64,000 nucleotides of DNA from Ascaphus truei (taxonomy: Eukaryota; Chordata; Amphibia; Anura; Ascaphidae): NCBI GenBank assembly GCA_036426205.1, contig CM071569.1, positions 285,380,418-285,444,417 on the forward strand. Reading direction: 5' to 3'. The notes under the pieces are model-generated. The model did not search any database and was not told the origin of the DNA. It saw only the letters and a list, made by a program, of their open reading frames with translations. The translations under genes were made by a program, and so were the position numbers. Below, piece after piece: positions 31,385 to 40,967 of the stretch. How positions within the stretch are numbered: position 1 is the stretch's first letter; every line of letters starts with the position of its first letter.

Positions 31385-32501
31385 TGTAGCCTCCTGTAAA
31401 CAGCACGGGCTATACATATCTTTCTCCTACTGTGGTAAGTCCTGTTAAGGGCAGGCGCCAGTAGTAATCATGGGTTTTCCCCTTCACGCCCTGCCCTGAG
31501 TGATAGATGCAGGCCCCTGACTCTGCTGCCGGCAAGAGACAGAGGGGAGGTTCTGTTGACATCATGAAGGGTGGGGCTGACTATTTAGCAGCCGGTTCCT
31601 GTGAGTGACAGTCTGTCTGTCCTGGGAGTTGGAGGAGAGGAGTAGATCAAGCTCCGTCCTGGGAGCAAGCAAGAGAGAGAGAGAGAACTCTGGCCTAATA
31701 CATTTGGAGAGTGAGCAGAGCTCCGGTGGACCAATGCCCCTCACCCCGATGAGGGGGTGATGGGGAGAATCTACCCCCACCCAGAGGATACCCTCTGAGG
31801 TGAGCATTGGGGTATTGAGGCCCCTCACAGACCATCCTGTCGGAGTACCTCTTGGAGGAAAGGAGAGGAGAAAGGCTGTACACCTTGGGATCTCCTTTGT
31901 ACTGTTGTTGTTGCTGTTGTTGTTGCTGCTGTGTGCTGCCAAGGCTGCTGTGTGCGAGCTAGAGACAATAAAGAGACATTGCTGATTATACTCGCGACTG
32001 TGTGTGATTCTGGAGCATCCACCCTGGGACCAGGGTCATTTCTTCTATACGGGTCCTACCCCATATCCTGGGAAGGTATAGAGGATGGAGGCACTGCACC
32101 ACACCACACAGCTTTGGAGTGCACTGCTGTATATGAACTGCTGTGTGCCGCTGTGCATGAAGTGTTGCTGTATCCTTGTGAAGGACAATAAAGACATTGC
32201 TGCTATTTTATCAAAGAGACTGTGTGTGAGTCTAAGATCACTCGCCCTGGGACCAGGGCTTCTTCTGGGAGGATCTTAACCTATCCCTATAGGTCTCGTC
32301 AGAAGATGGAGGCGCTGCACCGTTGCTAAAGAAGATAGAGGCATATACCCCAGAAGCCTGTCGCTGTTGTCCCCAATACCAACGCGGGAGACTCAGGCCC
32401 TCCTGTTCCAAGCAGGTATGCACCACCTTAGTACATGTAGCCAGCCCTCAATACACCTTAGAGGCACGATCTGTGTCTGGGGGGGGGGAACATGGGCTAC
32501 A
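31385..32501 (+). mobile_element. Solo-LTR-like element, TGTAGC...TACA family (1117 bp)
   Basis: Starts TGTAGCCTCCTG, ends ATGGGCTACA, and lies within (TA)n on both sides, so the duplication cannot be sized. It contains an internal duplication: two blocks with AATAAAGA...GACATTGCTG, CCTGGGACCAGGG and GATGGAGGC.CTGCACC (about 31967-32110 and 32188-32325). AATAAA at each block is a plausible polyadenylation signal of the LTR. Confidence 0.6.
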
Positions 32502-32639
32502 TATATATAAAATAATCACATGCATAAGATCACAGCTCTGGGACTGGAGGACCATACTGAAGTGCAAGATCTGAAATGAGTGAATACTAGCGAAACGTGT
32601 AGGGCAGGTCCTGAGCTCTGCTGCAGTCCTCCAGTCCCC
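32502..32639. other. Short interval with a GAAACGTGTA word
   Basis: AGCGAAACGTGTAGGGC at about 32589-32605 matches the 3' half of the hammerhead-like family. The CTGANGA half is not clear. Confidence 0.35.
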
Positions 32640-33180
32640 TGGCTGGCTTCTTATTAATTTCAGTATAAACTACACAATTCTCTTCCTTACTTTTAAGGCT
32701 CTACACTCCTCCACACCTCCCATATATCTCAACACCGGTCTCTCGTTACACCCCTACTCGTTCCTTACGCTCAACCCAAGGATGTCTCATCTCTGCACCT
32801 TTTACCTCTACAGCCCTCTCCCGTCTTAAACCTTTCTCACCAATCTCTCCCTACCTACGAAACGCTCTTCCACTCAATATTCATAAAACACCTTCACTTT
32901 CCCCGTTCAGCACCCAGCTGGAAATCCACCACCTCTTAAAAGAAGCAGCCCATTAAACTTTACGCCTCTGCTATGAACTCCAGACGCGTGTGACCTCCCG
33001 TGTCTGCACTTCTAATAATGCACTTTGTACTCCTGTGTCTGTAAGACTCCCAACGTAACACTTAGATTGTAAGCTCTTTGGGGCAGGGTGTCCATGAGCC
33101 TTATGCCATCATTTAACCTCCTATTGTAACGGTTTAAAGCGCAGCGTGCATGCTTGGCGCTATATACAGTATATAAAATT
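32640..33180 (+). mobile_element. LINE 3' end (L2/CR1-type) with AGATTGTAAGCTC tail
   Basis: The plus-strand translation gives broken pieces such as LHSSTPP, LNPRMSHLCTF and LSLPTKRSSTQ, the far C-terminus of a jockey-superfamily reverse transcriptase. It is followed by TTAGATTGTAAGCTCTTTGG and GGCGCTATATA, words common at 3' ends of amphibian and fish LINEs and derived short elements. Several stops make it a dead copy. Clade assignment is uncertain. Confidence 0.55.
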
Positions 33181-33971
33181 ATACATATGTCCTTATTTGC
33201 CGGGTGACATAGTGCATTCCTCCCAGGTGGCTCTTGGAACACAAAAGAGTGACAATCTGGAAGTGACGCCTGCCATATCTTCTTCCGGTCCAAAGCTAAT
33301 GAAGACATCAGTGCACAGTTGTCGGGTAACGTCATGCGTTCCCCCCGATCGGCTGCTGAGAGGCAAGGAGAATTATAATAGATATCCTACAAATCTATTC
33401 ATCGTACAAAAAATGGTTCAAGCGATCTTTAAACTCCCATACTAGAAAGTGAACCCCAGGTGACAAAATATCATGAAATAAAACACCCCAGTAAATCATT
33501 GATAGTGTTATTATTAACTTAGTAAATTATCATATTTTAGTGTTCTATAATAATGTGTACTGTACCTACCAAAATACTTCTGCATTTCTCAATGTTCTGA
33601 TCCAACAAATAAATAGAATAATTCTGCTATACCATTCAAGTCTGATAAGAGTAAAAGGTAATAGTCAACAGTAGTATAATATAATCCAAGAATACTAATC
33701 AAAACATATTCTATACTGTATACAATAACTAATAACACATCGCCATTACTCAGAATACTCGCAGTATTGTGTCTGGAATCATTTCATCAAAGGAAAGCTC
33801 TAAAATCATTGATTTCATGCATTCCCTTTTCCTTTTGGATGAATACAATCCATTAAAAAAATCAATGATCATTCTTGCTGTAACAATGGTTTGTCCCCTT
33901 TCTCGTCCCCTCCTCCAGGGGGGTTACCCAATCGATGACTTGAAACCTAAGTTGACTAATGTTATTACATA
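33181..33971. other. No gene recognised
   Basis: AT-rich (33430-33900). The only longer frame (33769-34149, 126 aa, plus) runs into the next LTR-like element and has no motif. Confidence 0.4.
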
Positions 33972-35401
33972 TGTAACGGGTATTCCCCCCCACCCAATCG
34001 CATATATGGCATATGGAAGGGGAACCTATATGTTACCTGGTGTGGTGCGTTATACCTGTCAGGCTCACAGGAGGTCTGAGCCTCCGCCAGTGAGAGCCTG
34101 GGGTGAATCTCTGGAACGTTTCTTGGTTTCAGCGCCTCCACCTGTGTAGGGTTCTAGGGATGTAGAAGGTTGCCTACACAGGACCCGCATATACAATAAC
34201 CACATACACAGGAATGCATATAACCAGTTTATATATATATGCAGACAATAACACACATAACATTCCCCGGCGGGAGTAACTCCACAGTCACCGTGTATCC
34301 CCACACTGTCCACAGCCCAACCCCCTTGTCCTGTGGTCAGCGCTGCCACTATGTGTAGTTGTGATATGTTAGGATACGTTGGTGCACATATGAAGATACC
34401 TGACGAGCGCTCCTGCACTCGGGCCTGCAAGCAACTTCAAAAAGGATCTGCCGCTGGGTGATTCCGTCTGATCCTGTGGTTCCTTGCACAGGGTCCGCCA
34501 GGGGCGATCCCACACTGGAGATAGTCTCTATCTCTTTAACGCAGACTTGAGCCCAAGTCTCTTCTCGGGAAGTGCAGCGTCTGCTGTGTCCCTATCTAAC
34601 ACTAGTGCTACTGTGACAGAGTCCCTAACCTAGGGCCTGTCCCTGTAGCACAACAAACTGGGGAGTGAGACCTATCTGGGGCCTAGGGGGTTACTGGCCT
34701 AATCCGTTCCCCTAGCTCTCCTGGCACTCACTGACACTCCCAGCCCTCTGCAGCAACGCACTGCAATCTACACACGATGCCTTCTTGTCAGCCCTCACAG
34801 CACTGACCGCTGTGACCTGACAAGATTGCACACCACACACCTAAGGGCAGGGTCCCTAACCTGGGGCCGTCCCTTATTAATTACCCACTAACCTATTGGG
34901 GAGTTGGGCCTGTCTGCGACCTGGGGAACCTTACCTGGTGTAGGAGCCACTTGCTCCCTACACCCTTCCTTCCCCTTCTTGCTCCCAGCTCCAACTGCCG
35001 TGCTCCAAAGCCCGTGAAAAGTATCTATCTGCCTGCCTGGGAATCCTTGGCCCTCATTGGCCACTATGAGGCACCTGGTGTCTCCCTCGCTATGCCCCAT
35101 GGGAGTTGTAGTCCTGGGAGCCTGTCTGGGCATTGGGGCCGCGTGCGCGATTCTCCAATGGCCGCCGCAACTCCCTGACTGTCCCTGTGCATGCGCGATC
35201 CCGCGCACGCACGCGCAACCCGTTATGGCGGCCCCCGCTAGCCGGGTACGCCGCCGAGGCTCCAGGGACTCTGCTCGCTCCCTGCACTGGCCCCCACCTT
35301 TGCGAGCAGCCGGCGGGCCCGTCGCTGGCTCCGGCGGGACCCGCGACCGCTCGTCTGACTACAGAGGGGGTCTCTGGGAGCCAGAGGACACCGGGGCTAC
35401 A
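33972..35401 (-). mobile_element. Solo-LTR-like element, minus orientation (1430 bp)
   Basis: On the plus strand it starts TGTAACGGGTATTCCC and ends CCGGGGCTACA, the inverse of the element at 13500. A perfect CATA duplication flanks it (33968-33971 and 35402-35405). It shares with 13500-14729 the block around GCGTCTGCTGTGTCCCT (34570) and the GGCCTAGGGGG region (34680). The right part (34900-35400) is CpG-rich. Frames there are overlapping and unrecognised. Confidence 0.65.
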
Positions 35402-35406
35402 CATAC

Positions 35407-35480
35407 AGTAGTTACATAGTAGATGTAAAAAAAGGAATATGTCCATCAAGTTCAAGCTATGCCTATGTCTCAATTCCCCA
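35407..35480 (-). mobile_element. CR1-like LINE tail fragment
   Basis: GTTACATAGTAGAT, then ATGTCCATCAAGTTCAAGCTATGCC, matches the 3' terminal words of the larger copy at 47412. Only the tail remains, as usual for 5'-truncated LINE insertions. Confidence 0.65.
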
Positions 35481-35499
35481 AAAGTGTTTAGCCACTGGG

Positions 35500-35990
35500 G
35501 AATGGGAGGGTTTTGCTTTGGGATCTTTCAGAGCCTGGCGTACAGTACCTGTGTGCAGTAATCCTTTTCTTAATTACTCTTATAGTTTTTCCAATGTAGG
35601 CTTTGCCACATTGGGCACCGCAGGAAATAAACAACTTAATCAGAAGAAGTTTTTCATTTTATATTTCTTGCCAAGACGTTGGGATGTTGAACATGTCCCT
35701 TTTTTACACTGCATTGCAACGATTGCATCCAGTATGTACGTGCCAAGGTTCCTCTTAGTCAGCCAGGTTGGAGATCCTCCCGTCTTGTTATTATCTGCTT
35801 TCACCAAATAGTCACGTAAGTTCTTTCTCCTACTGTATGAGAAAAAGGGACGAGATCTAAGGATTCTGCACTACAAAAGGTCACTTGCAAAAATGTTCCA
35901 GTGTTTCATGATTCATGATTGTTTTCTTAATGTATTTTGAGGCTGTTGTAAAACGTGAGATACTGTATGCTGTCAACTTTGTCATTTGTT
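35500..35990 (-). mobile_element. Penelope-like element fragment (GIY-YIG endonuclease end)
   Basis: The minus-strand translation contains LFISCGAQCGKAYIGKTIR, then KKRITAHR: the GIY-YIG endonuclease signature with the CxxxCG lead-in typical of Penelope-like elements. Upstream pieces (HVHTGCNRCN, QNP.ISSLF) match the linker between RT and endonuclease. Stops and frameshifts interrupt it. It is the oldest-looking of three Penelope-like copies here. Confidence 0.65.
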
Positions 35991-37857
35991 CTTACTTTTG
36001 GTCTGAATAATTCATCCCTCTCTATCGTCTTTAAAAAAAAAACACTTTTAATTTCATTTTAATGTAATTTTAATATACACAGCATCCTTTGGTGGCTGTA
36101 GCAGGATTTAACACATGTCCCTAGCAGTGCAAGAGTTTGTCAACAAACTACCACAAACACAAAAGTGTTGCAGTGTTCCCCGCAGGAGACTGTGCCAGAG
36201 CTGTAACAATAGATAATGTTACCTTAGTAATATAATGTGTCCAGTCCGGTTCCTCTTGCTTTGACCTTTGGAACAGTGGACCCCGACTTCGCTGCCGCAC
36301 CCTAAACAAGATCCCGGAACTGGACCGGACTATTCTTGCCTGTCCCGGCACCAGATCTGAGGTCAAGGGTAGTTTATTATATTCCATACCTCTGCCCTGC
36401 TGGTCCATCTCCTGGACTGCAGTTACAAACGTACACAAACACAACATGTTGCTCGGGCCACCACAATGGACCATGCAGAAGTACAGAAGGCAGTGACCTT
36501 TCACGGTCAGCTTCTTTGGATTCAAGATAATCACCTAGCTACATTGGAAGCTGGACACCATCACCGCAATGCTGCAGAGCCTCTGCGGTCAATTCAGCAC
36601 ATTAAGTCCAGCTCCTAGCCCCTTTGGGATACCCCTTTCTTTCTCTTGGGGTCCCCAAGCTAAAGTTGTTTTCCAGGAGCCAAAAAAAGCTAATTTGCCA
36701 GGTCTCCTGCGTCAAACTTACGTTCTCTGTCACTAGTTTCCCGCCAGTGTTTGATGTCCCTATTGCTGATTCTAAGGTTCCTGTTGCAAAGTCAAGTTGA
36801 CCTGTCACTGTTTTTTCTGCAGTAACTGATATAATCCTTGTTGATTTAAAGGCTCCCGCTTTAAACACAAACGTACCTTTCCCTGAGTCCTCTGCAGTGC
36901 TCGGTATAACCACTGCTGATTTTCAGTCCCTCACTCCAAAGATACGTTTACCGCTCACGGATTCCCTTACAGGGAGGAACCATTGCTGATTCCCAGGCAT
37001 CTGTACTGATTCACCCGGACACCCAACTGGCGAATGATATAGTCCTCCTACTGACAGTCAATCCAGCGGCGGAGAACTACCTCGTCGCTTTAATTGTCAC
37101 AGATAAATGGCGATGTGTAACTCGACCTAGACAAGGGGATTGTATCTGACCCGGTCATTGGACCACCTTCGTCACTATCCATGCTGTCCTTTGACCAGAT
37201 TTAATCTGAGCCAGAGCATTCTCATGACCTCCTGCAGGCTGATCAGAATAATACAATTACTCCACTAGAGCTATTGCCTTTTGATTGTGACCAACGCTCT
37301 GTGCTTCTTACATCGTGCTCTGGAACACACTATGGAGAAATTCGTATCCTTTGGCCTTCCGGAGGGCTTACACAGCCTGTGCCGGAGTTCCAGCTTTACG
37401 GCCACTCTGCATGTCCCAGTACTCATAGACTGTCATCATGAACTGGTATTTATGTATATGCAATCGGCTGAGCAATAAGTCTTTGCCTCTGAATTAACGA
37501 TGTTATCTCATCTGAGTCTTCCTACGATACCATCAAATCAGAGTCTTCCTGGGACTCTATTCATGGGAAGCTGATTTTTGTGTTCAAAACCCCCCCAGAG
37601 TACCACGAACAGCTCAATTCGTCTGCATATCAAGACTTACCGTACCACTGCTTTCTGTCTGACGTAACTGATGAATCAGACACTGCTTCTGAACTACTGA
37701 ACTCCTCCTTTCGCCTTCATTGCAAGAACCATCAGAGGGGACAGTCACAAAATAACGGTGATGCTTCAAGTCGGCCGCCTGTCATAGACAGGCTTGTTTC
37801 AAGTCTGTTGCCCATCAAAGGCGTTTCCAATCTAATTCCATGTCAATGAACACACAA
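35991..37857 (+). other. Possible LTR-retrotransposon leader and gag start; otherwise no gene
   Basis: From ATG at about 36465 the plus frame reads MDHAEVQKAVTFHGQLLWIQ, which resembles the N-terminus of Ty3/gypsy Gag proteins of frogs, preceded by a GC-rich leader (36230-36460). The frame is lost by about 36615. The rest to 37857 has short frames, including an 89-aa one at 37580-37849, with no recognised domain. Confidence 0.25.
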
Positions 37858-37860
37858 TGA

Positions 37861-37892
<32 letters not shown>

Positions 37893-38289
37893 GATGAAAC
37901 GCGTAGGGCGTGGCTTATCTGTGTGAAGCTCACTTAGCAAAGACAGAGAAGCTATGTGTGAATTACTATACACTCCAGAGACTCCGAGACTCCAAAGGAC
38001 TCAGCATTGGGTGCTGCTACTCTCATGGATCATTGGTGGTGTTGTTTCCGAAGGGACATCTTCATCCGGGCACCGGGAGAGGCAGGTTCCACTTCCGTAT
38101 CGCGTGGAGAGGTTACGTTTGGAGAACGCCGAGATCACAAGGCGCATCGGAAGGATCGTATGGTTGGCGATTGAGTTTATCTCATACATGCTTCTAATAA
38201 TGCTATTTTTGTGAGTGGGCATTTGTCTAAGTTTTATGTCCCATAAATATATATTTTTTACGGTAATACACTAGGTGTGCGCCTGTTTG

Positions 38290-38329
<40 letters not shown>
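37858..38329. repeat. AC/TA microsatellites and a dispersed repeat
   Basis: (AC)n then (AT)n at 37860-37892 is followed directly by GATGAAACGCGTAGGGCG, the 3' half of the hammerhead-like family. The interval 38200-38260 shares words with 27770-27800. (TA)n fills 38293-38326. Confidence 0.55.
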
Positions 38330-38332
<3 letters not shown>

Positions 38333-38485
38333 TGTTCGACAAACCTATACATTTGCACGCCCCGGGCGAGTGGATTTAACATCGTGGCGAGCTAATATTG
38401 GCCCAAGCAGCACACGTGTGGTACTAGGTGGCGAGTAGATTTTTTTGTTCGGCGAGTAGATTTTTTGGTGATTTGTCGACCACTG
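38330..38485. mobile_element. hAT-like MITE (CAGTGTTCGACAAA)
   Basis: Inverted ends CAGTGTTCGACAAACC (38330) and GGTGATTTGTCGACCACTG (to 38485), inside (TA)n. The CAGTG ends fit hAT-type elements. The interior has a GGCGAGTAGATTTTTT duplication. Flanking TA repeats hide the duplication. Confidence 0.7.
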
Positions 38486-38492
38486 TATACAG

Positions 38493-38524
<32 letters not shown>

Positions 38525-38880
38525 TATATTGTAATACCATCAGGTATCTCTAGGTGCTGGAACAGTGCAGAAGGTGTACTTTTCCAGCTCACAGAGAGTT
38601 AATCCTCCCTGGAATGGCAAATGCAGCTGCTGCCTAATTAATCAGGCTGGGCTACTCAGTGAAACAATGAAGTGTTTAAGACAAACACAGAGAGACAATG
38701 CTGGGAGTCACAGGGAGAGAGACTGTTTTCCCCAGAGAAGGGGGGAGATAGAAGCGCTCCCCAGCTGCGGAAGCTGGAACAGAGAACCTACAGTGGAGTT
38801 TCTCTGGGCTCAACGTGGGGCTGAGTTCCCCTAGGAAGGAAGGACAAAAAGGTCGTGCTGAAGTGGGGATGTCCTGTCCT
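38486..38880. other. TA repeat, then LTR-like sequence
   Basis: (TA)n at 38490-38528 is followed by TGTAATACCATCAGG. The composition is like an LTR or leader, but only one possible end is visible. No gene. Confidence 0.35.
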
Positions 38881-38884
38881 TGAC

Positions 38885-39218
38885 CGTGGACGTGCCAGGG
38901 TATCCCGAGCTGGGGCCGCCAGGATGTGCAGGGCATCCCGAGCTCAGGCCCCGGAATGTCCCGGGGCATTCCGAGCTGGCGCTTCCGGGACATGCCAGGG
39001 CATCCCGAGCTAGGGCCCCTAGGATGTGCTGGGGCAACCTGAGCTGGGGGCCCCAGGATGTGCCGGGGCATCCCAAGCTGGGATCCCCAGGATGTGCCGG
39101 GGCATCCTGAGCTTGGACCCCCAGGATGTGCCAGGGCATCCCGAGCTGGGGCCCCCAGGATGTGCTTAGGCATCCCGAGCTGGGGCCCCAAGGACGTGCC
39201 GGGGCATCCCGAGCTGGG
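38885..39218 (+). repeat. 34-bp minisatellite (GGGGCATCCCGAGCTGGGGC)
   Basis: About ten units of roughly 34 bp with the words ATGTGCCGGGGCATCCCGAGC and TGGGGCCCCCAGG. All the frames across it are repeat translations. Confidence 0.9.
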
Positions 39219-39505
39219 ATATACACAGGGTCCCTCGCGGTGTATACACAGGGTCCCTCGCGGTGTATACACAGGGTCCCTCGCGGTGTATACACAGGGT
39301 CCCTCGCGGTGTATACACAGGGTCCCTCGCGGTGTATACACAGGGTCCCTCGCGGTGTATACACAGGGTCCCTTGCGGTGTATACACAGGGTCCCTCGCT
39401 GTGTATACACAGGGTCCCTCGCGGTGTATACACAGGGTCCCTCACGGTGTATACACAGGGTCCCTCGCGGTGTACACAGAGGCCCTCGCGGTGTATACAC
39501 AGGAT
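39219..39505 (+). repeat. 23-bp minisatellite (GTATACACAGGGTCCCTCGCG)
   Basis: About 12 nearly identical units, immediately after the 34-bp array. It is open in several frames, up to 274 aa across both arrays on the minus strand, only because the unit lacks stops. Confidence 0.95.
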
Positions 39506-39639
39506 TTATGCCTGTGATGTGATAGCTCTGTTTAGTCAGTGGAACTGCAGCTTGCTACATCTGTCACTGCAGGGAGTTATCGTGACGTCATTCAGCTTAC
39601 CCCCGCACTTCGTCCCCGTGCCCAGGGACACTGCGGCTG
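39506..39639. other. No feature recognised
   Basis: Short interval between the minisatellites and the GC-rich repeat; contains a CGTGACGTCA CRE-like word near 39580-39590. Confidence 0.4.
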
Positions 39640-40010
39640 GTCACTACGCGTCTCCAGGCGGATGCTAAGACCAGGTCCCCGTTGGCAACTGCAGCGCCCG
39701 CTGTGGCGGATGCTGCAGGGACAAGAGCCGCCCCACAATGGGGCCGGGCCCGCTGCGCGCCGACTTTTTCAGGGATACCTGAAAATTGAGCTGGCCATGG
39801 ACGACGGAGCGCTAGGCCACGCACCCGGCGAAGGTTCAGCCAATGAGGACGAACCTGCCGGATGATATCAATGCCGCGCCCCTCCTCCCCCACCCCCCGT
39901 CTTTCAAGCTCCAGCTGCAGCTCTCTGCAGACCGGGGGACTCGGCTGTACGCGCCACCAGCCTCGCTGACGTGCGTGCAGTGCAGGCAGCGGGGCCGCAG
40001 CCTTTGAGTG
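39640..40010 (-). repeat. GC-rich dispersed repeat, copy 2 (inverted)
   Basis: Reverse complement of 12665-12975. Shared words are GCGCCCGCTGTGGC, TGCAGGGACAAGAGCC, GGAGCGCTAGGCCAC, AGCCAATGAGGACGAACC, CAGCTCTCTGCAG. It is somewhat longer than copy 1 and ends about 100 bp from telomere-like array 3. Confidence 0.7.
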
Positions 40011-40122
40011 GTCTAGGAAATTTGGTCGCGGTATGACTACATAGCCACTGGCGCTTCACCGCGACTCTCTCCGCCGCAAGCTGCAACTGCCAGCCACTTC
40101 GCCACCAGCCGCTAAGGTAAGT

Positions 40123-40355
40123 AAACTTCCTACCCTAATCCCACAAACCTAAGTCCTGCCACTAAAACCCCAATACCCCAAGCCCTTACCCTAAAACCCC
40201 CTAACCCTAAAACCCCTTACCATAAGCTCTTACCCTAAAACCCCTTACCCCAAGCCCTTACGCTAAAATACCCAACCCTTATCACTAAAACCCTTAAATT
40301 AACCCCTACCCTAAAACCCTTAAAATTACCCCCTAACCTAACCGCTAAAACCCTA
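40123..40355 (-). repeat. Telomere-like array 3 (inverted)
   Basis: C-rich on the plus strand: CCCTAAAACCCC, CCTTACCCCAAGCCC and AACCCTTAAATTAACCCC words. It is bounded by AAGGTAAGT (40114-40122) and ACTTACCTT (40356-40364), an inverted pair. GC-rich flanks on both sides contain related words (outward from the array, GGCGAAGTGGCTGG on the left and GGCGAATCGGCTG on the right). No LINE is inserted in this one. Confidence 0.85.
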
Positions 40356-40364
40356 ACTTACCTT

Positions 40365-40798
40365 CAAAGCGTCCGGCAGTGGAGGTTCCAGCGGCGAATC
40401 GGCTGCGGCAGAGCATCCGAATGTCCCATTCCTTGCTGAGGACGCAGCGGCTGGTTGCAGTCTAGCGCATATCGGTTGCTAGGGACACCGTGTGAGAGCA
40501 GTGCGGGATACGGGCGCTCTGTAACTGCATTGTAAGGATGCTTTGGGCCACCATAGAACTGGAAACTGTCAAATGTCCGATGTCTTTTGTATTATTAGTT
40601 CTGTGGCATAAGAGAACTCAGCATTCCGGTCTTAGCACACAAAAAGAAACGCTTATTCTGAAGATAAGTACTTACATTTAGAAACAGTACAAAAGTGACA
40701 CTGACATCAAATAAGTTATAATATCTTCAAATATTGGTTGCATAATCATTATTTTCTTGGTGTTAACCCTCTGTCTGATATTGGTGATGTATCTTCTC
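40365..40798. other. GC-rich shoulder of array 3, then ordinary sequence
   Basis: 40365-40540 is CpG-rich and related to the left shoulder. The rest is AT-rich with no gene. Confidence 0.4.
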
Positions 40799-40799
40799 T

Positions 40800-40960
40800 C
40801 CCAATGTTAACCCTCTCTCCCGTTCTTGGTGTTGTCCTGTCTCTCCCGTTCTTGGTGTTGTCCTGTCTCTCCCCTTCTTAGTGTTGTCCTGTCTCTCCCC
40901 TTCTTGGTGTTTTCCTGTCTCTCCCCTTCTTAGTGTTGTCCTGTCTCTCCCCTTCTTAGG
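40800..40960 (+). repeat. 26-bp minisatellite (TTCTTGGTGTTGTCCTGTCTCTCC)
   Basis: Six close copies of a 26-bp unit just before the large minisatellite. Confidence 0.9.
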
Positions 40961-40967
40961 GAGGTGT

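Noticed and set aside
38676..39668. Frames of 274, 204 and 180 aa with collagen-like or tyrosine-rich repeats
   Set aside because: The 34-bp and 23-bp minisatellites lack stops; no start context or flanking coding sequence.
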